Shown in pieces: positions 16,501-23,810 of a stretch of 52,208 bases of DNA (position 1 is its first letter; each line of letters begins with the position of its first letter). The position numbers and the translations under genes are program-made. This stretch comes from Caulobacter hibisci. Lineage in GTDB: Bacteria; Pseudomonadota; Alphaproteobacteria; Caulobacterales; Caulobacteraceae. Under the pieces are notes generated by a model, which was not told where the DNA came from, searched no databases, and saw only the letters and a list, made by a program, of their open reading frames with translations. The DNA lies in assembly GCF_016135805.1 (NCBI RefSeq), contig NZ_JADWOX010000026.1:1-52208 (forward strand), written 5' to 3'.

Positions 16501-19488
16501 CGAAGCGATAGTCGTGCCGCCGGCATAGATGTGGTCGGCGGTGAAGGTCACGCCGCCGTCCAGGATGCGCAACGCGCCCGAGCCGGAGATCCTACCGGCG
16601 AAGGTGATGTCGTCCGACCGGTTGAAGACCAGCACGCCCCGGTTGCCGACATTGCCGACGATCGAGCCCGAAGTCCCGCCGTCGCCGATCTGCAGCGTGC
16701 CCGCCTGGATCGACGTCCCGCCGGTATAGGTATTGGCGCCGGTCAGGATCAGCGTGCCGGCCTGGGTCTTGGCGACGAGGCCCGAGCCGGTGATCGCAAC
16801 GCCGATCGTGGCGGTGTCGGCCAGAACGCGGATCTCGCTTGTGCCCGAGGCGGCCAGTTGGCCGGCTCCGGTCAGCTCATAGCCCTCGTCGACGAACTGG
16901 AGGCCGATGAAGCTCTGCGCGCCGTCGACCGTGACGGCGCCGCCCGTGAAGGCGCCGGCGTCCTTGAAGATCGCGTACTTGCTCGCCCAGGCCGCCGGGG
17001 TGTTGCCGCCGTCGTTCAGCCATTGCGTGCTCGTCGCGCTCCAGACGCCGTCGCCGCCCTGCCAGTGCTGCAGGGTATCGTCACCGGGAATGAGGGCGTT
17101 ACTGATGTACAGGTCGACCCGGCCGCTGCCGGCCTGCAGCGCGTAGCTCACATTGCTCAGCGACAGCGTGGAGTTGATCGTCGCCGTGTTGGAGGTCAGG
17201 GCGCCCCCATAGGTGATCAGGCGGTAGTAGCCGATGCCGGCCACGCCGTCGGCCGAGTCCGCGCTCTGCGCGAGATTGACCACGCCGTTGAGCGCCAGGT
17301 CGCCGCTGACGATCAGCCGATCGCTGACGCCGGGCGAGGCCGAAGACGCCCCCGGCGCGCCCAGCTCGATGTCGAGGCTGGAGCCCGAGGCCAGGGTCAG
17401 GTCGCCGGCGATCGACAGCGAGCCAACGGAGTTGCCGGCCGCCAGATGGCCGCCGCTCAGGATGGTGGTATCGCCCACCGTGCCCGTGCCGCCCAGCGTC
17501 GCACCGGAAGCGACGGTGACCGTCGAACCTGCCAGGGAGCCGTTGACCGACAGGATCCCGGCGCCAACCGTGGTCGCACCGGTGAAGGCCGAAGAGTCTT
17601 CGGTCAGGATCAGCTTCCCGACGCCAGCCTTTCGGAAGTCGCCCGCGCCCGAAAGCACGAAATCATAGGTTCCGTTCCTGCTCTGATCGAGTGTCAGGAA
17701 AGCGCCGGCGCCGATCGTGGCGTCGTTGCCGAACAGGCCGGCCGAAGCGATCACACCGCCGCCCGAAATCGTCCAGTTCGAGGCGGACTCGCCGGTCAGC
17801 GTCAGGGTTCCGGCGCCCGTCTTGGTTACAGCGCCGCCGCTAGACATCTGGCCGCGATAGACCCCGTCGAACGCCTGGTCGAAGACGACGCCCCGACTGC
17901 CGGCGCCGGTCCCGAAGACCACGCTGCCGGCCAGACTGTTGCTGTCGCCCTTCAGTACGCCTTCCAGCACCGACCAGGTCTGGTTACCCGTACCGGTCAG
18001 GGTCCAGGTGCTGGCGCCCAGCTTCTCGAAGGTGTCGAAGCCCATATAGCCGTAGCCGTCATAGGACCCGTCAGACCCGATATGCGTGGCGTCGAAGGTG
18101 TCGTCGTCCGCGCCGCCCAGGGCCAGCACGTTGTTGGCGACGCCGCCGGTCACTGCCACGACGTCCCGGATCCACGAGCCGGCGTGGAGCTCCAGGCGGT
18201 TGTCGCTGCCGAACAGCTCGATCGCATAGGCGCGCTGGGAGCTTACGCTGACGCCGCCGATGATCGTGCCCGAATTGATGATGGTCGTGGAGCCCGTGCT
18301 GGCGCCGACCACGCCCCTGCCGCCGGCGCCCCGCCGGATCGCGTTGGAGGCCTGGCCGCCCGCCCCGCCCTGGATCGTTCCGGCGTTGACCAGCAGCCCC
18401 GGCTGGCCGCCCGTGAAGACGATGCCCGCCCCGCCGGCGCCGGAATACATCCCGCTGAAGTTGCCGTTCCCTTGCCCGCCGACGCCGCCGGCGATGACGC
18501 CGGTCGCGCTGTTCTCGATCGTGCCGCCCCAGGCGATCACGCCGATGCCGGCCGCCCCGCCGTTCGAGTAGCCGTAGCCGCCCTCGCCGCCGACGATCGT
18601 CCCCGCGTTGACGATGGTTCCAAGATTGCTGAGCACGCCGGCCGCGCCCGCCCCGCCCCAACTGGCGAAAGTGCCCCCGGCCCCGCCCGTGATCGCGCCG
18701 CTTTGGACGTTCAGCGAACCGCCGTTGTAGAGGAAGAGGCCCGCGCCACCATTGCCGAGCGAGCTGCCCGCGCCGCCCGTGATGGCGCTGGCCGCACCGC
18801 CCGCGCCGCCGTCCACGGTCACCGAGCCGCCGTTCAGCAGCACCAGCCCGACGCCGCCGCCGCCACCGCCGCCGCCGCCGCCAGCGTTGCCCTCGCCGCC
18901 GTCGCCCCCCGTGATGTCATAGCCCGCGGTCGACAGCCGCACGTTCGCGCCCGTCAGCACGAGCCCCCCGCCGCCGCCGCCGCCGGCCGCGTTGGCGCCG
19001 CCGTTAGCGCCGTCCGTCCCGGCGAAGTCGACGGCCAACGAGATGGCGCCGGTCGAAGCAAGCTGCCAGCCAAGGCCGCCGTCGCCGCCAAGGCCGGTGG
19101 CGCCGCCGCCGCCGCCGCCGGCCGAGAGATCGTTCAGCGCCCCGGGCTGCCCTCCGGCCTGGCTGCCGTTGGCCCCTGCCTCGGCCGAGCCGGTCGGCGT
19201 GGCGGCCGCCGCCCCGCCATAGCTTCCAGAGCCGGAGGCGCCGCCGGCGCCGCCGGCGATGCCGCCCTGGGGCGTGAAGGAGCCGAAGCCGGCGCCATCG
19301 CCGCCGCCCCGGGTGATCTGCCGGGCCTGCGCCACCGGGGCGCTGAGGCCGACCGCCAGCGCGAGCACCGTGAGCGAGACCGAGTTGCGGATGGCCCGCG
19401 CTTTGTTGATCGACTGCCGCACTTTGACACCTGCCAGGCCCGTCTTGGCGGGCCGTTCTTGAACCGCAGGGACGTCAGATCGCGTCAC
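13528..19488 (-). CDS. Autotransporter (type Va) with PATR-type passenger repeats
   Basis: Outer-membrane protein of about 1986 residues. The N-terminus holds an extended signal region (KVRQSINKARAIRNSVSL, hydrophobic to VAQA), then an extremely Gly-rich part to about residue 400. The beta-helix passenger has many autotransporter-associated repeats (TGANTYTGGTSIQAGTLQIG type). The last ~280 residues form a beta-barrel domain ending in LSWRF, the expected terminal Phe. Two ~1.27-kb units are duplicated in tandem. The start is uncertain: GTG at 19488 lacks a ribosome site, while GTG at 19422 has AGGTGTCAAA before it and leaves the signal peptide complete. It may mediate adhesion or aggregation; the role is not known. 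The stop directly abuts a decayed adhesin fragment. Confidence 0.88.
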   Translation of the reverse strand: MTRSDVPAVQERPAKTGLAGVKVRQSINKARAIRNSVSLTVLALAVGLSAPVAQARQITRGGGDGAGFGSFTPQGGIAGGAGGASGSGSYGGAAAATPTGSAEAGANGSQAGGQPGALNDLSAGGGGGGATGLGGDGGLGWQLASTGAISLAVDFAGTDGANGGANAAGGGGGGGLVLTGANVRLSTAGYDITGGDGGEGNAGGGGGGGGGGVGLVLLNGGSVTVDGGAGGAASAITGGAGSSLGNGGAGLFLYNGGSLNVQSGAITGGAGGTFASWGGAGAAGVLSNLGTIVNAGTIVGGEGGYGYSNGGAAGIGVIAWGGTIENSATGVIAGGVGGQGNGNFSGMYSGAGGAGIVFTGGQPGLLVNAGTIQGGAGGQASNAIRRGAGGRGVVGASTGSTTIINSGTIIGGVSVSSQRAYAIELFGSDNRLELHAGSWIRDVVAVTGGVANNVLALGGADDDTFDATHIGSDGSYDGYGYMGFDTFEKLGASTWTLTGTGNQTWSVLEGVLKGDSNSLAGSVVFGTGAGSRGVVFDQAFDGVYRGQMSSGGAVTKTGAGTLTLTGESASNWTISGGGVIASAGLFGNDATIGAGAFLTLDQSRNGTYDFVLSGAGDFRKAGVGKLILTEDSSAFTGATTVGAGILSVNGSLAGSTVTVASGATLGGTGTVGDTTILSGGHLAAGNSVGSLSIAGDLTLASGSSLDIELGAPGASSASPGVSDRLIVSGDLALNGVVNLAQSADSADGVAGIGYYRLITYGGALTSNTATINSTLSLSNVSYALQAGSGRVDLYISNALIPGDDTLQHWQGGDGVWSATSTQWLNDGGNTPAAWASKYAIFKDAGAFTGGAVTVDGAQSFIGLQFVDEGYELTGAGQLAASGTSEIRVLADTATIGVAITGSGLVAKTQAGTLILTGANTYTGGTSIQAGTLQIGDGGTSGSIVGNVGNRGVLVFNRSDDITFAGRISGSGALRILDGGVTFTADHIYAGGTTIASGAQLNLGAGGTSGLIGDVVANGALLFDRSDSFNFDGLISGSGVVRQVGSGKLVLTGDSSAFTGATSVEAGTLTVNGSLVGSTLTVASGATLGGAGTVGDTTIQSGGHLAPGSGEAIGSVATLSIAGDLTLASGSNLDIQLVAPGASSASPGVSDRLVVSGDLALDGVVNLSQSPAMAAGLGYYRLITYGGALTSNTATINSTLSLSNVDYTLQAGGGRVDLLISTTLIPGDDTLQHWQGGDGVWNAANTQWLNQGGNTPAAWAGNYAVFKDAGAFAGGEITVEGAQSFLGLQFVDEGYELNGSGQLTTVATGSEIRVLADVAKIGAAITGVAGITKTEAGTLVLTGTNTYAGGTSIQAGTLQIGDGGTSGSIVGDVANSGVLAFDRSDAITFGGLVSGSGAVRILDGGVTFTANNSYVGGTTIASGAQLKLGAGGTTGSIVGNVANSGALVFDRSDSLTYAGAISGSGQLRQVGAGKTELTGTSSGFTGSTTVERGTLAVNGGLGGTLDVWSGARLQGVGTVGTTVVSGTIAPGNSIGALTVAGGVTFKPGSVFEVEANAAGQSDKILASGVATIQGGTVQVLAGAGNYKPQTSYLILHADGGLAAGGKFDGVTSNLAFLDPSLSYDGSNVYLRLRRNDISFTDIGVTPNQVAAGAGAESLGWDNPVFDTVVNLSTEQARGAFDQLAGSDYASLRGSLIQDSRFVRDAILARGDLAGVEGPSAWGQIFGDWGSMKGDGNAQSYDRDIQGLLTGVDSAFGEHVRVGVAAGYSTSDLKTANAKHDVETLHIGGHLLAERGGLSVQLGGAYAWNEVKAARRVAFGTFAETLSSDYSAHTYQAFGEVAFKHEVAGTTLQPFAGLAYVALTNAGVSEQGGSAALHGGGGDEHLAYGSVGVRLKSDLTAGKLGLRLNGSAALRHAFGDRAPSIDLAFTGAPSFAIVGAPIDEDSLAVKLGLEADLGRSAVLGVTYSGDYGDRSTNHGARAQLSWRF
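15070..17620 (-). repeat. Two tandem ~1.27-kb units (plus partial third) inside the autotransporter
   Basis: Long matching DNA blocks recur at a period of 1266-1278 bases. The KLILTEDSSAFTGATTV segment near 17614 recurs near 16348, and partly near 15070. The LIPGDDTLQHWQGGDGVW segment near 17061 recurs near 15789. Units are about 422-426 residues and differ by small in-frame indels. The DNA is very similar, pointing to recent duplication or ongoing homogenisation. Confidence 0.85.
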
Positions 19489-19670
19489 GCGACGCGTTCG
19501 GCTGGGCCAGGCCCGATCCCCCTGAAACGCACACGCCGACAGCGGTCGACGGCGACGCCTTCAGGCGAGCCCGCTCGACGATCCGCATGGCGCGTGCCGG
19601 CCCGTCCCTGCCAGCGGGGCGTGCGGCGGACTATGCGATCCCGGCATGAACGGTAGAGTTTGGAACCTGG

Positions 19671-20663
19671 TCAGTGCGCCTTGCGGCGCAGGGTGTCCGA
19701 AGGACGCTCGCCGAAGCGGAGGCGATAGGCCTGGGCGAAACGTCCCAGCTCCCAGAAGCCGTTGTCCATGGCGACGCTAGTCACCAGGGTGGTGGCGGGA
19801 TCGGAGGCCCGCAGCCGCGCGTGGACAAGGTCGAGACGGCGATTGCGGGCATAGCGCACCGCGCCTTCGCCCAGGAACTCCTGGCAGGCCAGGTTGAGCG
19901 TCCGCTCCGCCACGCCCACGACGGCGCAGATGTCGCCCAGCGACAGCATCTCTTCCGGGCGCTCCTCCAGGGCGCGCTCGAAGCGGGCGACGATCTGGCG
20001 ATGACGCCCCAGGGCCGCGCCGTCGGGCTTGACCAGGCCCTGGGAGAGACAGGCCATCAGCTTGTCGACGACGGCCCCGGCCAGGGCCCGGGCGGGCTGC
20101 GGCTCGGCGATGACCTGGGGCGTGTCCTGGATCACGACCGAGATGTCGTTCATCAGGCCGACGAGTTCGTCCATCGCCCCCGGCGGCGCGATGAACATGC
20201 GATCGTCGTCCAGCGGCGTCGTATGGCCGACGCCCATCAGGTTCGGCGCATGCGCGGTCAACCGCTCGAACGGCATGGTCACGATGCCGAAGGCCCATGG
20301 CATGTCGGGGGGAGAGCCGGTGACGGTCTGCTCGTTGGGGCAGAAGTGGAAGATGTGCCGGCCAAAAAGCTTTCGCCCCGAGACGCGCCGCATGATCCCC
20401 GGCTCGGTGGCGAACATGAAGGTATGGACACCGGGGATGGCCGCGGTCTGGGCGATGCCCTGGGCGAAACGGCCCATGCCCAGGTTCAATCCGCCGAAGC
20501 TCGCCCGCGCCAGCATGCCGTCGAAACGCCGGGTCGTCCGTCCGAGCGGAAGGGGCTTGGCCCCCGAATTGATGTCGCCGATGGCCAGCGCCATCGTCTC
20601 GGGGTCCGTGAACCTGGCGAAGGCGCTCGAGGCGGAAGGCTTGCTGGACGGATCGGGCGTCAT
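19671..20663 (-). CDS. AraC family transcriptional regulator
   Basis: Transcription factor of 330 residues from the ATG at 20663. The N-terminal ~220 residues are a ligand/oligomerisation domain with no named motif. The last ~100 residues carry the two AraC helix-turn-helix units (LSLGDICAVVGVAERTL and the TSVAMDNGFWELGRFAQAYRLRFG second helix pair, ending in ERPSDTL). The frame is open upstream to 20858, but that part looks non-coding. It sits between the autotransporter and the DUF2278 gene, all on the minus strand. A role in autotransporter control is possible but unproven. Confidence 0.88.
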   Translation of the reverse strand: MTPDPSSKPSASSAFARFTDPETMALAIGDINSGAKPLPLGRTTRRFDGMLARASFGGLNLGMGRFAQGIAQTAAIPGVHTFMFATEPGIMRRVSGRKLFGRHIFHFCPNEQTVTGSPPDMPWAFGIVTMPFERLTAHAPNLMGVGHTTPLDDDRMFIAPPGAMDELVGLMNDISVVIQDTPQVIAEPQPARALAGAVVDKLMACLSQGLVKPDGAALGRHRQIVARFERALEERPEEMLSLGDICAVVGVAERTLNLACQEFLGEGAVRYARNRRLDLVHARLRASDPATTLVTSVAMDNGFWELGRFAQAYRLRFGERPSDTLRRKAH

Positions 20664-20857
20664 CGTGATGCGGAGAGGTCGCGAACTGTGTCGACTTGGC
20701 GACAATGCCCAACGCCTATGCCAAGACTCACCCAAGAACAACCAAAGCTTGGCGACGGCGTAACCGAACCAACGGCGTCCGCCCGGCGACGCCAGGGCAT
20801 CGGCGACAGAAACGACACTTGAGGGACGGCAAAGCCGTCTAGATCGTCGAACCTCCA

Positions 20858-20886
20858 CGCAGCGACGCCCGTTTTACGTCGCTGCG
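20858..20886. terminator. Hairpin downstream of the DUF2278 gene
   Basis: CGCAGCGACG (20858-20867) pairs perfectly with CGTCGCTGCG (20877-20886), 10 base pairs around the loop CCCGTTTTA. It starts 22 bases past the minus-strand stop at 20909. No T-run follows the stem, so it may be a weak or Rho-assisted terminator. Confidence 0.45.
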
Positions 20887-20908
20887 CGCCTTCCAACGCC
20901 CGGTGCGG

Positions 20909-21934
20909 CTATCTCTGGAACGGCAGGGTGCGGCCTGGCTGACGAACCTGGTCGCGGGTGTAGGCCACGCCGTGCACCTTCAGCCCCTTAGCGTCGACAA
21001 GCGTGATCTGGCCGCCCTTGTTGCCCAGGACCATAGGCTTGACCACGGCGATCTTCAGGGTGTCGCCCGGTCCGATCTCGCCGTTCAGCGCCGTGGCCTG
21101 CTTCTGGGCGTCGAGCAGGCGCCACCCCTCCAGGCTGACGGCCAGGTCGGAGGTGTTGAGCAGAGTGACGCTCTCGCGCTCGGGGTCGGCCTTGTCGTTG
21201 ACCAGGGCCGCGACAATGCGGACCAGACCGTCGGGAACGTCGGCGTTCGGGAGAACATCGCGCTCGACCGGAGTATGCGGCTGACCGGGAAAGTCCGGAT
21301 CGACGGGCGCGGCCGGCGCGCCGGTGATGTCGTCCGAATGCCAGGCCTGGGTCTGGAACTTGAGGAAGATGCCCACCCAAAGCTTCTCGTTTGGGAACTC
21401 GAATACCAGGCAACCGTCCTGCCAAGGACCGTTGCTGGCTTCGAACCGCCCGGCGGGATTGCCCTGATTGAAGTGGATGTCGTGGATGCTGCGCCCCGGT
21501 TTGAAGCCGAAATAGCCATCGGCCTTGGGCTCCGGGCCCCAGGTCTCGCCGAAGGCGTAGATCATCGCCGTCTCGTCGGCCATGGCGCGCTGGACGTAGG
21601 CGTCGATCTTCTCGTTGAGGTCGTTGTCGGGCCCAGCCGCGTCGATCGGCAACGGCTTGAACTCCCACGGCTGGCCGACGTTGGAGCGGATGAAATCGAT
21701 CGCCAGGCCGCCCGGGCGGCTCTGCAGAGGGTGCAAACCCTGCTCCAGCGCCTTCAATCCTTCGGTCACCGGATGCTCGAACGGCGCGCGCACCAGGAAC
21801 TGCACCTCGCTGCCGTCCGACGATCGAACGTTGATTGCGATGCGGTGCTGCTCGCCGTCGGCCGAGACCTGGATCTGATAGTGCGGCGAGCGGCTCGCCC
21901 CCAACCGGTTGGCGGTCGGACGGCCCTTGAGCAC
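20909..21934 (-). CDS. DUF2278 (YukJ-like) protein with C-terminal lamin-tail domain
   Basis: About 341 residues without a signal peptide. The N-terminal two thirds match DUF2278/YukJ (VLKGRPTANRLG, HYQIQVSADGEQHRIAINV, ETAMIYAFGETWGPE, HDIHFNQGNP). The last ~110 residues look like an LTD/lamin-tail beta-sandwich (LLNTSDLAVSLEGWRLLD, NKGGQITLVDAKGLKVHGVA, YTRDQ). The family's function is unknown. Start problem: the conserved PLKNYAVLKG motif begins eight codons before the first usable start (GTG 21934), but no ATG, GTG or TTG precedes it before an in-frame stop. The codon where a start is expected (21956-21958) reads GTC. It is divergent from the 22090-23783 pair. Confidence 0.8.
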   Translation of the reverse strand: MLKGRPTANRLGASRSPHYQIQVSADGEQHRIAINVRSSDGSEVQFLVRAPFEHPVTEGLKALEQGLHPLQSRPGGLAIDFIRSNVGQPWEFKPLPIDAAGPDNDLNEKIDAYVQRAMADETAMIYAFGETWGPEPKADGYFGFKPGRSIHDIHFNQGNPAGRFEASNGPWQDGCLVFEFPNEKLWVGIFLKFQTQAWHSDDITGAPAAPVDPDFPGQPHTPVERDVLPNADVPDGLVRIVAALVNDKADPERESVTLLNTSDLAVSLEGWRLLDAQKQATALNGEIGPGDTLKIAVVKPMVLGNKGGQITLVDAKGLKVHGVAYTRDQVRQPGRTLPFQR

Positions 21935-22045
21935 GGCGTAGTTTTTAAGCGGCGCGACCTGTCCCCCGCAATTTCGTCGCGCCCATGACGATCAGACGCA
22001 ACCGCGGACGTGACTCATGTCCAATGAACATTGCAATTCAGAATC

Positions 22046-22063
22046 GTGTATTCTTTTTTACAC
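22046..22063. promoter_or_regulatory. AT-rich dyad upstream of the small-protein/beta-rich-protein pair
   Basis: GTGTATTCTTTTTTACAC is a dyad with 5-base arms (GTGTA/TACAC) around 8 bases, in an AT-rich island (about 22025-22080) of an otherwise very GC-rich window. It lies about 27 bases before the ATG at 22090, where an operator or promoter core would be expected. An exact -35/-10 pair was not resolved. Confidence 0.4.
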
Positions 22064-22089
22064 AACCATACGCAGAGGGGGATGCGTCT

Positions 22090-22422
22090 ATGGCCGACGA
22101 CAATGCGCATGTGGCTTCCGGCGCTGGGGACGCGTCTAACGATCCATCGATGATTTCGTCGCGTGTCACCGCTGCGGTGACCGCGCAGATGATCGCCGAG
22201 GCGCTGTGGCCGCCGCCCAATGTCGTCAAGACCTTCAAGGACGACTGGAACTTCAGTCGTGACCAGATGCGCAACTTCCTGGCCGACGTCCAGGAAGCCC
22301 TCCAAGCTGGCGATCCTCCGCTGACCTTCGAGTTCGACGCGGCCTTCATCCGCAGCGCCCTCTCGGCCACCGCGCCGGGCCTGATCGCCCTGATCGAGCC
22401 CAAGGTGGAGGCGAACGCGTGA
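22090..22422 (+). CDS. Small hypothetical protein
   Basis: 110 residues, not recognised. It has no signal peptide or membrane segment. It is acidic and polar at the N-terminus, then mostly helical-looking with Trp/Phe (EALWPPPNVVKTFKDDWNF), and has a hydrophobic C-terminal stretch (SALSATAPGLIALIEP). The ATG at 22090 was chosen for the GAGGGGG site before it; the frame is open to 21985 but passes through the AT-rich promoter island. Its stop overlaps the next gene's GTG start by four bases (GTGA), so the two are translationally coupled. Confidence 0.7.
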   Translation: MADDNAHVASGAGDASNDPSMISSRVTAAVTAQMIAEALWPPPNVVKTFKDDWNFSRDQMRNFLADVQEALQAGDPPLTFEFDAAFIRSALSATAPGLIALIEPKVEANA

Positions 22423-23783
22423 ACCGCCTCGCCTTCGCGACCGGCGTTCTGCTGCTCGTCCCGGCCGCCGCCTTCGCCGCCCCGCCTCAGCCCGTTCCCA
22501 GCTACGACGCCGTCTGCCTCAACGGCGAGGTCGACAAGGAAAAGCTCGCCACCTTCTATCTCGACCTCAAGCCCGTCAGCCGCACGCTCGAGGACTGGGC
22601 CCAGGCCAATCCTGACAAGCCCTTCGGCGCGTCGCGCGTTGACATGAGCGGCTGGAACATCTCGCCTCGCCAGCGGCTTCTGGTCGACGCCCGCATCTGC
22701 GAGGACAACGACAAGACCAAGAACCCCGCGTGCAAGGCTGACGACGTCAAGAACCTGGCCGAGGCCCGCGCTCAGGCCAGCTTGCTGCTGCAGGCGTTCG
22801 GCGACTATTTCCCGGCCAATTTCCCGGTCAGCGAGGGCGGCCAGCCTGTCACGCTGCTGGCCTACTTCAGGGAAGGCGGCAAGGTCCTAAGCTGCCCAGC
22901 CGGGGCCAAGCCCCCGCCAGGCAGCGTCGCTCCGCCCAAGTTCGCCTATACCTTCCCGATGCGGGTGCGCGGCTCGACAGAGGGGCTCAATTTCGATCGC
23001 GACGAGCCCGACTTCGCGGTCTTCGAAAGCGCCTCGGTGACGATTTCCAACGACGACGTCGCCGCCAAGAAGGTGAGGAAATGGTCGTTGGTCGCCGGCA
23101 TCCCTCTCCCCACGATACCCGTTGGCGCAAAGGGCGGCGGCGAGCTGGACATCATTCCCTATGTGGGCGGGTCGCGCGACTACTCGCATGTCGAAGGCAA
23201 GGCCCCGGTGAACACAGTGGAGTCCACGATCGGCGGCGTGATGGCCGACCTGCGGATCGTCGATCCCGGCGGGCTGAACGCCCTGGCCACCACCCACTCG
23301 TTCATCCTGCGCCCTGAATACCGCCACAGCGAGGCCGACAAGGACGTCAGCCGCCTGTGGACCGTGACAGCGGCCTGGACGCCCATCCGCAATAACGGCC
23401 TCAACAGCTACAAGGCCTTTTCGCGAAGCCGCGACCTGGTTTCCTGGCGCGCCATCTTCGACGTCCGCGCCGTCGGAGGCTGGTTCACCGATCGCGGCAA
23501 TCTTGAGCCGCCGTACAATCAGGATTTCCTGCGTGTCGGCTCGCGGGCGGGCTTTGCGATCACCAGCGACCTCGTAAACCTGCCTGTCGACCTGGTGTTG
23601 ACCGACACTTGGCTGCCCAATCTGTCGAGCGGCCAGGACATCAACTTCTTCACCACCCGGCTGTCGCTGTCGCCCGACCCCAAGCGGATTTTCACCCTGG
23701 ACCTGTCCTATTCGAAGGGGCGGCGTTCCGACGTGATCCAGGATCAGCAGGAATGGAAACTGAGCCTCGGCGCGAAGTACTGA
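22419..23783 (+). CDS. Exported beta-rich protein, probable outer-membrane barrel
   Basis: 454 residues with a clear Sec signal peptide (MNRLAFATGVLLLVPAAAFA). No family was recognised. The first half has paired cysteines (AVCLNG, ARICEDND, NPACKADD, KVLSCPAG) and looks globular. The second half alternates polar and hydrophobic residues in strand-like blocks with aromatic girdles (LWTVTAAWTP, FDVRAVGGWF, RIFTLDLSYSKG) and ends in WKLSLGAKY, like an outer-membrane beta-barrel end. It is coupled to the small gene before it and converges with the phospholipase-like gene 27 bases away. Function unknown. Confidence 0.75.
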   Translation: MNRLAFATGVLLLVPAAAFAAPPQPVPSYDAVCLNGEVDKEKLATFYLDLKPVSRTLEDWAQANPDKPFGASRVDMSGWNISPRQRLLVDARICEDNDKTKNPACKADDVKNLAEARAQASLLLQAFGDYFPANFPVSEGGQPVTLLAYFREGGKVLSCPAGAKPPPGSVAPPKFAYTFPMRVRGSTEGLNFDRDEPDFAVFESASVTISNDDVAAKKVRKWSLVAGIPLPTIPVGAKGGGELDIIPYVGGSRDYSHVEGKAPVNTVESTIGGVMADLRIVDPGGLNALATTHSFILRPEYRHSEADKDVSRLWTVTAAWTPIRNNGLNSYKAFSRSRDLVSWRAIFDVRAVGGWFTDRGNLEPPYNQDFLRVGSRAGFAITSDLVNLPVDLVLTDTWLPNLSSGQDINFFTTRLSLSPDPKRIFTLDLSYSKGRRSDVIQDQQEWKLSLGAKY

Positions 23784-23810
23784 CCGCCCCGGCGTTCATT
23801 TCGCGATGTT

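Noticed and set aside
15000..17700. CRISPR-like spaced repeats
   Set aside because: The repeated DNA codes for beta-strand repeats of the passenger; spacing and conservation follow codons, with no constant short repeat or unique spacers.
18830..19110. GCC trinucleotide tracts as a contingency locus
   Set aside because: They encode poly-Gly in frame with neighbouring Gly-rich sequence; length change would not alter the frame, so classical phase variation is not indicated.
11953..19656. Plus-strand open frames of over 1100 codons across the autotransporter and adhesin remnant
   Set aside because: Antisense to beta-helix repeats with clear protein signatures; their repetitiveness merely mirrors the sense strand.
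20664..20858. N-terminal extension of the AraC regulator to 20858
   Set aside because: The extra sequence is Arg/Ser/Trp-rich and unlike AraC proteins; ATG 20663 gives the normal length.
23692..23810. C-terminal end of the PLD gene in the unshifted frame
   Set aside because: It is Arg-rich nonsense overlapping the convergent gene, while the family C-terminus lies in the neighbouring frame ending at 23811.
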